From: Mactromeris polynyma
Taxonomy: Eukaryota > Mollusca > Bivalvia > Venerida > Mactridae
DNA length: 64,000 bases
Reading direction: 5' to 3'
Assembly: GCA_032209605.1 (NCBI GenBank)
Contig: JASFXZ010000001.1
Location: 3,596,001 to 3,660,000 of the forward strand
In this document: positions 12,301 to 22,149 of the stretch, piece after piece
Numbering within the stretch: position 1 is the first letter of the stretch
Layout: every line of letters starts with the position of its first letter
Program-made: the position numbers and the translations under genes
The notes under the pieces: model-generated
What the model saw: the letters and a program-made list of their open reading frames with translations, nothing else
What the model was told of the DNA's origin: nothing
The model's database searches: none

Positions 12301-15300
12301 AAAACACTTTAATTCTGGAAACTGTACATTTTGTATTTTTTAGGAATTCGGGACATATGATTTGCATGCTTCACATGGACAGGAATCGCGAGGCCCACCA
12401 GGGTCACCGGTAAGTTCCCTTTGTCCGGAGGGACCGCCTGGACAACCGGTAAGCATATAGCATGCTACCGACCACTTGTTCATCTGCTTGTCCCTTTGTT
12501 TGTTCCATTTTGTTTGTTCCCCTTTCTTCGTCACCCTTTGCGTTTGACTTGTTGTATGTAGAGGTACTCTGCGTCATGTTGTATGTAGAGGTACTCTACG
12601 TCATGTTGTATGTAGAGGTACTCTGCGTCATGTTGTATGTAGAGGTACTCTGCGTCATGTTGTATGTAGAGGTACTCTACGTCATGTTGTATGTAGAGGT
12701 ACTCTGCGTCATGTTGTATGTAGAGGTACTCTGCGTCATGTTGTATGTAGAGGTACTCTGCGTCATGTTGTATGTAGAGGTACTCTGCGTCATGTTGTAT
12801 GTAGAGGTACTCTGCGTCATGTTGTATGTAGAGGTACTCTGCGTCATGTTGTATGTAGAGGTACTCTGCGTCATGTTGTATGTAGAGGTACTCTGCGTCA
12901 TGTTGTATGTAGAGGTACTCTGCGTCATGCTGTATGTAGAGGTACTCTGCGTCATGTTGTATGTAGAGGTACTCTGCGTCATGCTGTATGTAGAGGTACT
13001 CTGCGTCATGTTGTATGTAGAGGTACTCTGCGTCATGTTGTATGTAGAGGTACTCTGCGTCATGTTGTATGTAGAGGTACTATGCATCATGTTGTATGTA
13101 GAGGTACTCTGCGTCATGTTGTATGTAGAGGTACTCTGCGTCATGTTGTATGTAGAGGTACTCTGCGTCATGTTGTATGTAGAGGTACTCTGCGTCATGT
13201 TGTATGTAGAGGTACTCTGCGTCATGTTGTATGTAGAGGTACTCTGCGTCATGTTGTATGTAGAGGTACTCTGCGTCATGTTGTATGTAGAGGTACTCTA
13301 AGTCATGTTGTATGTAGAGGTACTCTGCGTCATGTTGTATGTAGAGGTACTCTGCGTCATGTTGTATTTAGAGGTACTCTGCGTCATGTTGTATGTAGTG
13401 GTACTCTGCGTCATGTTGTATGTAGAGGTACTCTGTGTCATGTTATATGTAGAGGTACTCTGCGTCATGTTGTATGTAGAGGTACTCTGCGTCATGTTGT
13501 ATGTAGAGGTACTCTGCGTCATGTTGTATGTAGAGGTACTCTACGTCATGTTGTATGTAGAGGTACTATGCGTCATGTTGTATGTAGAGGTACTCTAAGT
13601 CATGTTGTATGTAGATGTACTCTAAGTCATGTTGTATGTAGAGGTACTCTAAGTCATGTTGTATGTAGATGTACTCTAAGTCATGTTGTATGTAGAGGTA
13701 CTCTGCGTCATGCTGTATGTAGAGGTACTCTGCGTCATGTTGATCAAAATTCACGTCACCCTAAACCTCGAAACTAATCAGTGTTCATTGTGCAATGTGT
13801 GGTTGTAGTAGGCGTGAGATGATAGCTACATATGTACATATCATTGCCTTTGACAGAATAATGTAGATACATAGACATCCATAATACTACAGTAAGGTAA
13901 TTGTTACTATCTCATTTCTTATATTTGTGTTAAATCATTCATTTTAATATATTTTACCATAATGTTGCCAAAGAAAGGTAATAATTAATCACAAAAACTG
14001 TTGAAAGTTGGCAAAAGTATTTATTTCAGTAACATTCATTTTGAAATTCTCGTAAATTTGTAATGATATATATTGAGAGGACACATATATTTTCATTTCG
14101 AGTGAATACATATCTCATTGCAAGAATCTAATATCGTTACCACTGATCGATATTTTGATACGATTTGAACATATTGATTAACTATTTATTTTCTATATTA
14201 GGGACCGTCTGGGGCCACAGGAAATGCAGGATTGGTGAGTGAACTTAGTGATAACAGCAAACTGGTTTTTCAAAGCAAAATGCTCGAGGCTCCTAAACTC
14301 CATTAATATGACTTAATATCCAGACGTACTTGTGAATTAGTGCTGATCTTTGGCCAATTATAGTCGTGAGAATAAATTAAAAAAGTTAAAATGCTGGCTT
14401 TGAATACATTTACGCTATCAGACATACCCCCGACTGGAATGCTTTGAAAGACGGTTTGTTGAACTAAACCTTTTAATTTGAATTAAGATTGCATGGAGTG
14501 TTTTTCATTTTATAGTTTTGAGTATTATTTTCTACGACTAAGTTACTGAATTGTTTAATGTAGGTAGATATTGCTTCAAAGCTTTCATACTTTTAGTTAC
14601 ATTTGTTTCAAATAAATATTTAATAATTGTGGGTATAATTGTATAAGATACGGTGTGTATAAAGTACTTACTAAAACGGAATGTTCTTTTGTCTTTAATC
14701 ATTTCGTTATGAGGGATTAGGCAAGTATGTGATTTACACGTAATCCCCAGTGTCTTTGTTTCAGTATTCACGTTAAAGACATTATACATTTAGACACTAA
14801 AACTAATTTTGATAGGCAATTCGTAAGTGGTTGATATTTTTGCTGTTTTTATTTAAAGCCAGCTTTATTATCTTGGATTGATATTTATTTCTTATTTCTC
14901 TAGAAAGCAGAATTACGTGATTTTGTTATGTAATCAGTAGAGTGCAAGCATGGATTTGTTTAATATTTTATTTGTACTAACCGTTTATAGGCAGGACCAC
15001 GAGGGTCCCCCGGAGGAAGAGGACCACAAGGCGGTTCGGGAGCCCCAGGTACACCCGGACTTCCAGGACCTACAGGGCCACCAGGTCCTGCCGGTGAACG
15101 AGGACAATCGGGATCCCCTGGAATGCCTGGACTTCCGGTAAGTCGATCCGTAAACTTGAAATGGCAGATTCTTAATGTAGTATTTATTGCGTATGCTATA
15201 AATATTTATAAATCATGTACGCGGAATATGAATACATAGCTATTAAAGATGTATCTGGCTCATCTGAACCTAATTTATTTTAATGGGTTTCTTACAGAAT

Positions 15301-17143
15301 TGTTGTTACATAGTCTAAAACATCATTAATAAGAACCAATGCCATGTATAACCGTTTAAAACAATCTTGTTTAATCACATTACTAACAGACAAAACTAGT
15401 AACAACCAACCGCTTGTTTTGTTTTAATTTTATGATAATACAAACGTATATAAATGTAAGTTTTAACTAGATAGAAGTAGCGCTAGGTGTTTTCTTTTTG
15501 TTTAGATAAACAAATGAACAAAAATAAGCATACTATGTCTGTAACGATGTGTATGCATTTACAAGCAATAACGAGGACATTAATATATGAAATCACTAAC
15601 ACATTGTATTTATATGAAACCAATATAGGGTCGAAGTATATCAGACGAAGAGGTCAGACAAGTATGCTTCCAAATTTTACAAGAACAGATACAAGATTTA
15701 GTGGCTGATCTACGTGGACCTGCTGGTCCTCCTGGGATTGGCAAACCCGGTAAATCTGGACCCCAAGGACAACACGGATTACCAGGTTGGTTACAATTGT
15801 GATAATCTCTGAGATTGTTGGCCCAAATGCACTAAACCTCGTTTCTGAGAAAAACACAATAAAGATGACGTCATGTTTTCACATCATTTGCAACAGCTAG
15901 TTGAAATATTTCAGTAAAAGATTTATGATTCAGCGGCGAGTAGAAGCAAAAGAAGTTTTTGTAAACATTGAGACGGCCCCCTTTTTGTGCTGGAAAATAA
16001 TTATACGCATTTATTTGAAATATATTATTGTATCTGAGAACATATTTGCTGTAGTAAATTTGTGAAACTTATGAATTTTTTGTAGATCTAGTATTGATGA
16101 CCATATTATAAGTGTTGTAACTCCCTAAAACATGTCGTTTTGCAAAAAAACATTTGTGAAGAGGTAGATCTAGTGACCTACAAATATCTCTGCATTCAGA
16201 AATGTCAATAACTCAATTTCGCCCAGATATGTCATTTGGGCCAAAACTATCAGAAACCACTGAGTATGCGGTCAGTGAATGTTTATGTTTTCTCAAAAGA
16301 AAGAAATAATCATAAGCCCGCAGTACTTAAATGTACTATGTCATGACCACGTACCTTTCTCATAAATTGTGCACCAATGCATTACGCATTCTGACTGGTT
16401 TTGATTAGTTTTAGACATCAATTTTAATATCTACTTGTTACTTTTTATTGATTGATACATGGTGTCAATACATTCTTATCATTGTCAATATCATTCTCAA
16501 CCTCGTTCTATATTTTTATGACATCAGGTGAACGAGGACACCAAGGGTTGCCTGGTGAGCGTGGCTTTATGGGTCTACCAGGTGTTCCTGGATCACAAGG
16601 CCCTGTTGGGCCAGCTGGGGAAACTGGTATGAAAGGTGATCGAGGGCCTAGGGGACGAGGTAAAGATGGCATAATGGGACCCCGAGGTATGCCAGGTAAG
16701 GCAAATTAAATCCATTTTCTACATGTCCACGATATGGATGCATATGAAGGTGTACGAGGTTTGTATATATCGTTTAAATGGAAAAAAGTTAAAATATAAA
16801 TGTGTCACTTGGAATGTTGGAAAAACAAACTGAAGAACATGTATATTCATCACACAGCTTCAACATGTATATTCATCACACAGCTTCAACGTACAGTGAT
16901 ATAAACCTAATGCTTTTCCATTGGATGTATGTTTCAGGTCTACCTGGTCCCCCAGGCGTCGGTCAGGAAGGTCGGTCCGGAGAGAGAGGCGCACCAGGTC
17001 ACCCAGGAATACATGGACCACGTGGTTCTCCAGGTTCCCAGGGAGGACCTGGTTATTGTGAATACTGTAATTACGCCCAACAGGGAGGTCCACAAATTGT
17101 ACGGTTACCAGGGTCAACAGGAAATAGTGTCAAGGGTCCTTAA
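304..17143 (+). CDS. FACIT collagen, collagen IX alpha-1-like (3' part, 22 exons)
   Basis: Extracellular-matrix collagen that would form a triple helix and associate with fibrils. Exons seen: 304-348, 626-679, 861-905, 1443-1496, 1727-1780, 2056-2091, 2427-2489, 3100-3153, 4445-4498, 5696-5749, 6061-6105, 6343-6396, 8542-8595, 10397-10459, 10864-10935, 11972-12010, 12344-12409 (or to 12448), 14202-14234, 14991-15137, 15629-15785, 16528-16695, 16938-17143. Most are phase 0, begin with a Gly codon after AG, end before GT, and measure 36, 45, 54, 63 or 72 nt, the classic collagen exon sizes. Total 1617 nt, 538 residues plus TAA. Gly-X-Y blocks are broken by a few non-collagenous segments and end in a short Cys-containing tail. 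The coiled-coil segment with a Cys before the last helix and the GRGKDG imperfection recall collagen IX (family knowledge from memory). The first exon is non-helical, so upstream exons lie outside the window. Confidence 0.9.
947..1222. repeat. Minisatellite, 69 bp x 4, collagen intron 3
   Basis: Units start at 947, 1016, 1085 and 1154, each with ATTCGAGTTACTTCCCTT and CACGAAACCAGTCT. Reading frames here are by-products. Confidence 0.9.
2511..2681. mobile_element. Short inverted-repeat element, family C (TACAGT...ACTGTA)
   Basis: Fold-back element of about 170 bp: TACAGTTAAACCTC at the left, GAGGTTTTACTGTA at the right, inner arms AAGACCACC and GGTGGTCTTATT. Five copies in this window. Confidence 0.8.
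2867..3047. mobile_element. Short inverted-repeat element, family D (TACAGTCG...)
   Basis: TACAGTCGTACCTCGTTCAT at the left; AACGAGGTCCGGCTGTA at the right; TATTCGGATAGAAAG and GTCGAATAAACGAGG inside. Lies just upstream of the exon at 3100. Confidence 0.8.
3100..3153 (+). CDS. Collagen exon with helix interruption (NC3-like)
   Basis: Encodes GPPGTPG followed by [11 protein letters not shown], an 11-residue break in the Gly-X-Y pattern, then joins the GPPGAPG exon at 4445. The donor GTACTT is weak. Read-through would add 15 codons and stop at a TAA near 3199, so an alternative end by intron retention cannot be excluded from sequence alone. Confidence 0.75.
3488..3726. mobile_element. Short inverted-repeat element, family B (TGAGCGC...GCGCTCA)
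   Basis: About 240 bp fold-back: TGAGCGCTGCTG, GTAAGTGACGTCATTTCAAG and, inverted, AAATGACGTCACTTAAAG and CAGCGGCGCTCA. Contains CRE-like TGACGTCA half-palindromes in both arms. Confidence 0.8.
4932..5655. repeat. Minisatellite, 56 bp x 13, collagen intron
   Basis: Exact 56 bp period (CCTGATC at 4932 to 5604 is 12 x 56). Core CAGCAATATTGGCGCCATAC. It ends about 40 bp before the acceptor of the exon at 5696. Confidence 0.95.
6592..6835. repeat. Minisatellite, 48 bp x 5, grown inside an interspersed repeat
   Basis: Unit contains GGAGGTCTGTGTTGGGAGGC and TTATATATGTGGCGGTC, the same motif found singly at about 8310-8360 and 57305-57345 in the interspersed family described below. Since 48 is a multiple of 3, long spurious frames arise on both strands. 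Confidence 0.9.
7895..8365 (-). repeat. Interspersed repeat family A, long copy (collagen intron)
   Basis: Shares with the copies at 22152, 29275, 32875, 35770, 40690, 42435 and 57205 an ordered set of motifs: CCACACAGACC near one end, AGGAATGG, GCACAGGGGAAAGG, CAGCGATTTATAGCC, TTTAACAGCTAGCTAA and TTGATTTCCAACATATA. About 470 bp. No coding region recognised, so probably non-autonomous. Confidence 0.7.
8880..8940. repeat. Short dispersed repeat shared with 25640-25700
   Basis: GATGGTCGGCGCAATTTGAA and GGTTAAGATT match GATGGTCGGCGCAATTTAAA at 25651. Confidence 0.6.
8999..9185. mobile_element. Short inverted-repeat element, family C
   Basis: TACAGTCAAACTTCGATAAT at the left, then CACCATTGGGACCCCTGAAA and the diverged right arm ending TTTCACTGTTT. 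It lies about 220 bp upstream of the TATA box of the internal collagen promoter. Confidence 0.7.
9406..9413 (+). promoter_or_regulatory. TATA box of the internal collagen promoter
   Basis: TATAAAAA within CGCCTATAAAAACGC. It is the best TATA match upstream of the signal-peptide exon. A start about 30 bp downstream would leave a 5' UTR of roughly 100 nt. Confidence 0.5.
9406..9683 (+). CDS. Alternative first exon with signal peptide (short collagen isoform), with TATA box
   Basis: A TATAAAAA box (9406-9413) lies about 120 bp before an ATG at 9534 with A at -3. The 50 codons 9534-9683 begin with a basic residue and a hydrophobic run ([13 protein letters not shown], residues 6-18), a typical secretory signal with likely cleavage after NA at residue 22. 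A strongly basic stretch follows: 13 Lys/Arg in residues 26-45. The exon ends phase 0 at a perfect GTAAGT donor and joins in frame to the collagen exon at 10397. Collagen IX alpha-1 of vertebrates has an internal promoter giving a short isoform, so the arrangement has precedent. Alternative: an internal exon using the AG at 9523-9524, which is also in frame, but a buried signal peptide would be strange. Confidence 0.7.
9900..10110. repeat. Dispersed repeat shared with 50930-51115
   Basis: CTTAAATAAAATACAATT, AGTCGAAAAACAAGTTATGG and AATAATGCGACGA recur at 50998-51110 (AGACGAAAAACAAGTTATGG, ATAATGCGACGA). In one frame both copies read RKTSYGVL then IMRR. Confidence 0.65.
11045..11430. repeat. 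Diverged repeat pair (also at 15240-15540)
   Basis: Both stretches start TTAAAGATGTATCTGGCTCA and share GTTGTTACAT, CATGTATAAC and a TTGTTTAG-TAAACAAAT-AACAAAAA stretch in the same order. Both lie in collagen introns. Confidence 0.65.
11972..12448 (+). CDS. Collagen exons with second interruption and tandem donors
   Basis: Exon 11972-12010 (39 nt, ends GEKGSGL) joins exon 12344, which encodes [16 protein letters not shown] before GPPGSP. Two phase-0 donors follow: GTAAGT at 12410 and GTAAGC at 12449. The longer form adds 13 codons, [13 protein letters not shown], with a Cys and two further triplets. Both forms stay in frame with GPSGATG at 14202. A separate mini-exon at 12431 is unlikely, because the intron would be only 21 nt. 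Confidence 0.75.
12550..13740. repeat. Minisatellite, 27 bp x about 44, collagen intron
   Basis: Unit GTATGTAGAGGTACTCTGCG plus TCATGTT. Since 27 is a multiple of 3, it gives long open frames on both strands (repeats of MLYVEVLCV and others) that I take as artefacts. It starts about 100 bp after the tandem donors of the preceding exon. Confidence 0.97.
15629..15785 (+). CDS. Collagen exon with NC2-like coiled coil and Cys
   Basis: Encodes [18 protein letters not shown], then [11 protein letters not shown], then the last helix GPAGPPGIG. The amphipathic heptad-like stretch with one Cys resembles the NC2 trimerisation segment of FACIT collagens, where a Cys links chains. This exon ends in phase 1 (split Gly codon), unlike the upstream phase-0 exons, as do the next junctions. 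Confidence 0.8.
16938..17143 (+). CDS. Terminal collagen exon with CxxC tail and stop
   Basis: Ends the last helix ([13 protein letters not shown]) and adds a short tail beginning [11 protein letters not shown], finishing NSVKGP before TAA at 17141-17143. FACIT chains carry two Cys just after the last triplet, usually four residues apart (from memory). Here they are two residues apart. Confidence 0.85.
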
Positions 17144-18640
17144 ATACCGCGCACCATAAAGATAGTGTTGTTTACACCAAATCAAAACACTTGTGATAAT
17201 TCTGACAGCTGTATATCGGTTTTGCATCTTCTTTACTTTCATAGTTTCAGCATTACTATCTTAGATATTTGGTTTAACCAAATAGCACACTACAACATAC
17301 TGAGCCATCAATTATCACAATTTCAAAACGACAAAGGTGCATAATGCTTTCGGTCTTTTTGTCATTATGTCTAATTACAAGTAACCAGGAGAGAAATGGT
17401 TCTTATAAGTGCAAACCAATGGTTCATTTTTCTGGACAATTCCGTTTATAATTTGTATTATCTCATCATTTATACAGCTACAGTGTGTAAGATAAGTCTT
17501 AAGAAGATATAACATGGGCCAGTACGTTGTTGATGTATATTATTTTAGTTCATTTCTGTGTATTTTCGCATTGTTTTTTTTCAACTTTACATTATAATCA
17601 TGCATGGTTATTATATAGTCCCATATTGACTCTCCTTTATTTCATGTTTCCCTTTCTAGAACTTAACTGTCATGAATATTAGTGATTTTATTCCTTTTAG
17701 TATTGGAATAAAAGTTTCTTATTTTACCCTGATTTCAACTGGCATCAACTTTCTTTTGTTTTATATTGGAATATCTGATATATTTATTTCTAATCTGAGC
17801 GCATGTCTAAGTTATTGTCAATACTGTCGCATGTTGAATGTTCCATTAACTTGTCATCAGCCGCTTGAATAATGTAAGTTTGTTTTAGTTGCTAGTAATT
17901 TAGAAAGTAGAATAACAATGTATTTAGAGAAAAAGTTTATTTTCTTATAGAACTTCTTTTAGTTTGCTTCTTGTGTGCACTTTAACAGTTCGATATTAGT
18001 TAAACTAAAATGATATTACAATGTGTTTGCGTAGATTTATATTCTGTTTAGAATGTGAGTTGTATTGCATGCCTTTTATTCTAGTGTGTACACAGAAGGT
18101 CCAAGTCATCACAAGTAGTGTTGTTCTGTTTCTACGGTCCCGATGGCAACATAAAGTAAATTGTGCGTTGGGTAATTTCGATATAATAAGGAATATCTCA
18201 CTTTATTATATTCTATGTCTCAGCACGTCGGTATTATTTAATGACATTAAAATCGTATTTTTTGAGAATCCAAGTCTATTGGGACGTAGAAACATGTTGT
18301 GGGGAAGCGGTATTTAAATACAGGGCTGTATGGACAATATTTCAAGGTCTACTTTGACTTTTGACAATCATTATGAATTATGGTATTCTAATGGTTGCCA
18401 AAATGTACAGGGTAGATGACATCGTAAGGTGGTTATCATGCATATTATGTTTGTTTAATTCACAATGAATTGTCTGTGTGCAATGTATGCTCGTTCAACG
18501 TTCAATATTTTGTCATATTGCACTGCGGAAACGTGCGCCATGTACCGAATGGATGCGCTCATTGTGTGCATATCGTTATCGTTTAAGTGACATTTGTATA
18601 CTAAATAAATGTGTGTAATTGTTATTTGTGTTATAATATT
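17144..18640 (+). other. Probable 3' UTR and poly(A) signals of the collagen gene
   Basis: No coding signal is seen after the stop. AATAAA occurs at 17707-17712 and at 18604-18609; the second is followed by a GT-rich stretch that suits a cleavage site. The choice between them is open. An (AT)n run lies at about 18641-18658. Confidence 0.4.
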
Positions 18641-18659
18641 TGTATATATATATATATAT

Positions 18660-19880
18660 GTTTGTAACCATTGTTTACATGAATATGAGCTTTTATCGTA
18701 ATGAATAATCTTGCTTCTAAAGTACAATCATTTCGTAAAGTTACACTGACTATAAAAGTCTAAAATAATATTTAACAGCAAAACATGGCGCTTTTTACAT
18801 AGGAAACAATAAGAGACTTGGAGATATTTCAAATACTGGTTATTGCTGAATTTCTGAAGCCATGAATGTGTATCTATAAGACAAAAGAAATCCTGCAACC
18901 ATTCATTATACGATCACTCATACACTTCACTCATGATTGGCGCCGGTGTATATTTCAGTGAAATGAAATTGTTCATGTTCAAGTTGTGTAAGAATCTCAA
19001 TTAAAGGCTTTTTGTAAAAATCACTTGTTTTATTTCTTCTGTTGTGTCTTACTGATACAAGTTAATATGAATATTTATCACACTACATTCCTTGAGGAGA
19101 AGAAAATAAGTGGCACGGGCAACATTCACAGAAACAAGGACACTCCGCAAATTCTAGTTGGATACGATATGCCACAAAGATGGTGGTTGTAACAGCTAGT
19201 GTCAACATTTGGACACTTTTGTTATACATGTACTACGTGTATTGAAAGCAAAACATTACACATACAGATTATTGTTTTAATTTTAACTCTCCGAACACTT
19301 CTCGTAATCATACTGAGATAACAAACACAAAACTGAATCAACATGTATACATTTATAGTATCTGTATAAACCCAATTCGATAAGGCTTTCATTATCGATG
19401 TGTCCATTATATTGGGTATAGGGTGGGAAGGTTGTTAAAATAAAATTTTCAATAATGAACGGATGAACAGGTTGTATACAACACCCCTATAATCGGTATT
19501 TAGGTAAACACGATAATGAAAGAAAAAGCGAATTGGAGTTATACAGGTCATTTATAGACGTGTATAGTTTACTGTGTTGTATAACGGAATCAACATATAC
19601 TCGTACACACTATGTAAATATAATATCAAGTGGAATGACTTCAGTTTGGTGTCTCTATTTCACATATTCTATATATTGTTAACAGGTATTTTTCTTGTCC
19701 GTTCCATCAATCTTTAGACCAACATTATTTCACTGTCAGTATACCAATATACTCGTATGTACAGATATACTGATGAATCTATTTAAATATACGACGAAGT
19801 AATGTTAACATTTTGCTGTCAGCACTGGTGTCCATCCTGCAACAGAGCAATATTTGTATGTAACAATATTTTGTATATGT
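18660..19880. other. Intergenic stretch between convergent genes, no feature seen
   Basis: Between the collagen 3' end and a tandem array near the last exon of the opposing death-domain gene. I see only short chance reading frames and no recognisable element. Confidence 0.4.
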
Positions 19881-19894
19881 CATAATCGGGTATT

Positions 19895-20500
19895 GTTTCA
19901 AACAGAGGAATAATATGTACACATCGTACACGAATATTGTTTCAGACAGAAGAATAACTTTAACATGTCATACAGGAATATTGTTTCAGACAGTGGAATA
20001 ACTTTTACATGTCATACAGGTATATTGTTTCAGACAGAAAAATAACTTTTACATGTCATACACGAATATTGTTTCAAACAGAGAAATATATTTTACATGT
20101 CATACACGAATATTGTTTCAAACCGAGGAATACTTCGTACATTTCAAACAGAGGAATAGGTTTTACATGTCATACACGAATATTGTTTCAAACAGAGAAA
20201 TATATTTTACATGTCATACACGAATATTGTTTCAAACAGAGAAATATATTTTACATGTCATACACGAATATTGTTTCAAACAGAGGAATACATTTTAATT
20301 GTCATTCACGAATATTGTTTCAAACAGAGGAATACATTTTAATTGTCATTCACGAATATTGTATCAAACAGAGGAATACATGTGTACATGTCATTCACGA
20401 ATATTGTTTCAAACAGAAGAATACATTTGTACATGTCATTCACGAATATTGTTTCAAACAGAGGAATAATTTGTACATGTCATATACGAATATTTCGTCA
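19895..20500. repeat. Minisatellite, about 45 bp x 13, between the convergent genes
   Basis: Unit CACGAATATTGTTTCAAACA plus GAGGAATACATTTTACATGTCAT with variable length. Just 3' of the last death-domain exon. Confidence 0.9.
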
Positions 20501-20650
20501 AAACCGTAGCTAAGCATATCTAATGTTCAATACACGAATTTCCTCGCACAACTATTTTAACTACTTTAATTTTCATTTGATAGGTAAAACCTTGTTTAAA
20601 TATATCATTATATTAACGTTGTTGAAGACAATAGTATCTTAATAATAAAC

Positions 20651-22149
20651 TCACCATTGTTTAACACCAGCAGTGATTTCAGCAATTGTCAAATTTTGCT
20701 CTTCCTTTTTAAAATATTCCATTAATTCTTCTAGAAATACCAACTGTCTCTGACATTTGTCCCTCAACTGTCTCTGACATTTGTCCCTCAACTGTCTCTG
20801 ACATTTGTCCCTCAACTTTCTCTGACATTCGTCCCTGAACCTTGATAAAAGCTGGAAAACAACAATCAAATTCTATTCAAATTAACAGAGAAAAGAGGTA
20901 CGCTTTGAAAGCATATTGAAAATGGTCGCTTAACAGTGGCGCTATGCCACCATGGCATAAATTCGCCAAAAAGATCCGCATTAAAATTAAAACCAATGAC
21001 TAAACAATGTGAAAACAGTATATGGTCGATTTCTGCACATATCTGCATTTAATGGGCATTATGTCGACAAATATATTGTTAAAACAAAGTTAAAATTCAT
21101 GTTTTAGATTCCTGAAAACCATTATAGGAATTGCAAAGTTTTCGTAAATGGTATCTATCTTAGCGACAATCCTGAAGTTTGGCCGCCTCGTTGTTGATTT
21201 TCAGGTTGGGATCTTGAATAAAAATTCAAATGTGCTTGCTTGTAGAATTACAACTAGAACTACTCATAACTACAAAAAAAACAATATGTCCAGTGTCACT
21301 TCATTGACGTTCCAAAGCATGAACATGGACATGCAATGACGCTTGCCATAATTGATCACAATATATTATTTATAAACAGATCATAGATATCGCTTCTCGA
21401 GGTCAGGAATGCAAACTGCAGCACCGAAGGTGACGATTTAACATCACAGTTTGATCCATTGAAAATGAAACCCGTTTTCCTCAATAGCCGTCTTAAAACG
21501 TTTAAAATAGACGCGATTTAATGTATTACGTCATACTTTGACTTCAGTTAATCACGTGATCCACGGGGTCATTTTAGCCGGGGTTCAACTGAACAAGGCG
21601 ACCAATGTATTTTCACGAGAAAACATGAAATTCATGAATATGACATTGTTAATGATATAAGTAAAAATGTGAAAACTATGAGGCCGATTGTATTTTCGAA
21701 ATACAAAGGTATCTTCCGTATTACGCTCCACATAGGTATACTGGGAGAGGGCTTTAATACTAGGGAGATGTAGTCAGTATGATAGTGCTATCTTAAGTCA
21801 GATGTAAGTATCAAAAGCAATCATAGTTTTTTTGTTTGTTTTTTAAATCGAAATTTTTATCAACGGAGATTTCGTCTCACAATTAAAATACAGCTTTTCT
21901 AAAATGTCATATTATGTCATATTATTGATACACATATATATACACCGTGGTGTTATTCCTCTGTTGTTAATAAAGAATACATTTTACTATTTCATATTAC
22001 CTTGCATTTGGTATAATAGATGTCTACATTTCCTTTCCGTGTAATCTCAGTAACTTCATTCTCAAGCAGTCCTATACGTCTAGCTTCTATATCACCCAAT
22101 ATCATACACTTTGCTAAAAATACCAGGAACTTATCGTCGAGCGGTGAAA
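20651..22149 (-). CDS. Death-domain gene: second death domain with octapeptide repeats
   Basis: 22149-22001 reads SPLDDKFLVFLAKCMILGDI, EARRIGLLENEVTEI, YYTKCK. 20851-20651 continues LLSRFRDECQRK, then LRDKCQRQ repeated by a 24 bp unit, then LVFLEELMEYFKKEEQNLTI and AEITAGVKQW-stop. The order LA..LG..EARRIGL, KCK-LL matches a death domain, so the repeat lies between late helices. A strong donor (ATG|GTGAGT) overlaps the stop. Confidence 0.7.

Noticed and set aside
12462..13777. Long open frames on both strands with [18 protein letters not shown] or QSTSTYNMT repeats
   Set aside because: They follow from a 27 bp tandem repeat lacking stops in several frames; no splice, promoter or composition support, and they sit in a collagen intron.
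20009..20509. 166-codon + strand frame with SYTNIVSNRE repeats
   Set aside because: Product of the 45 bp tandem repeat between the convergent genes.
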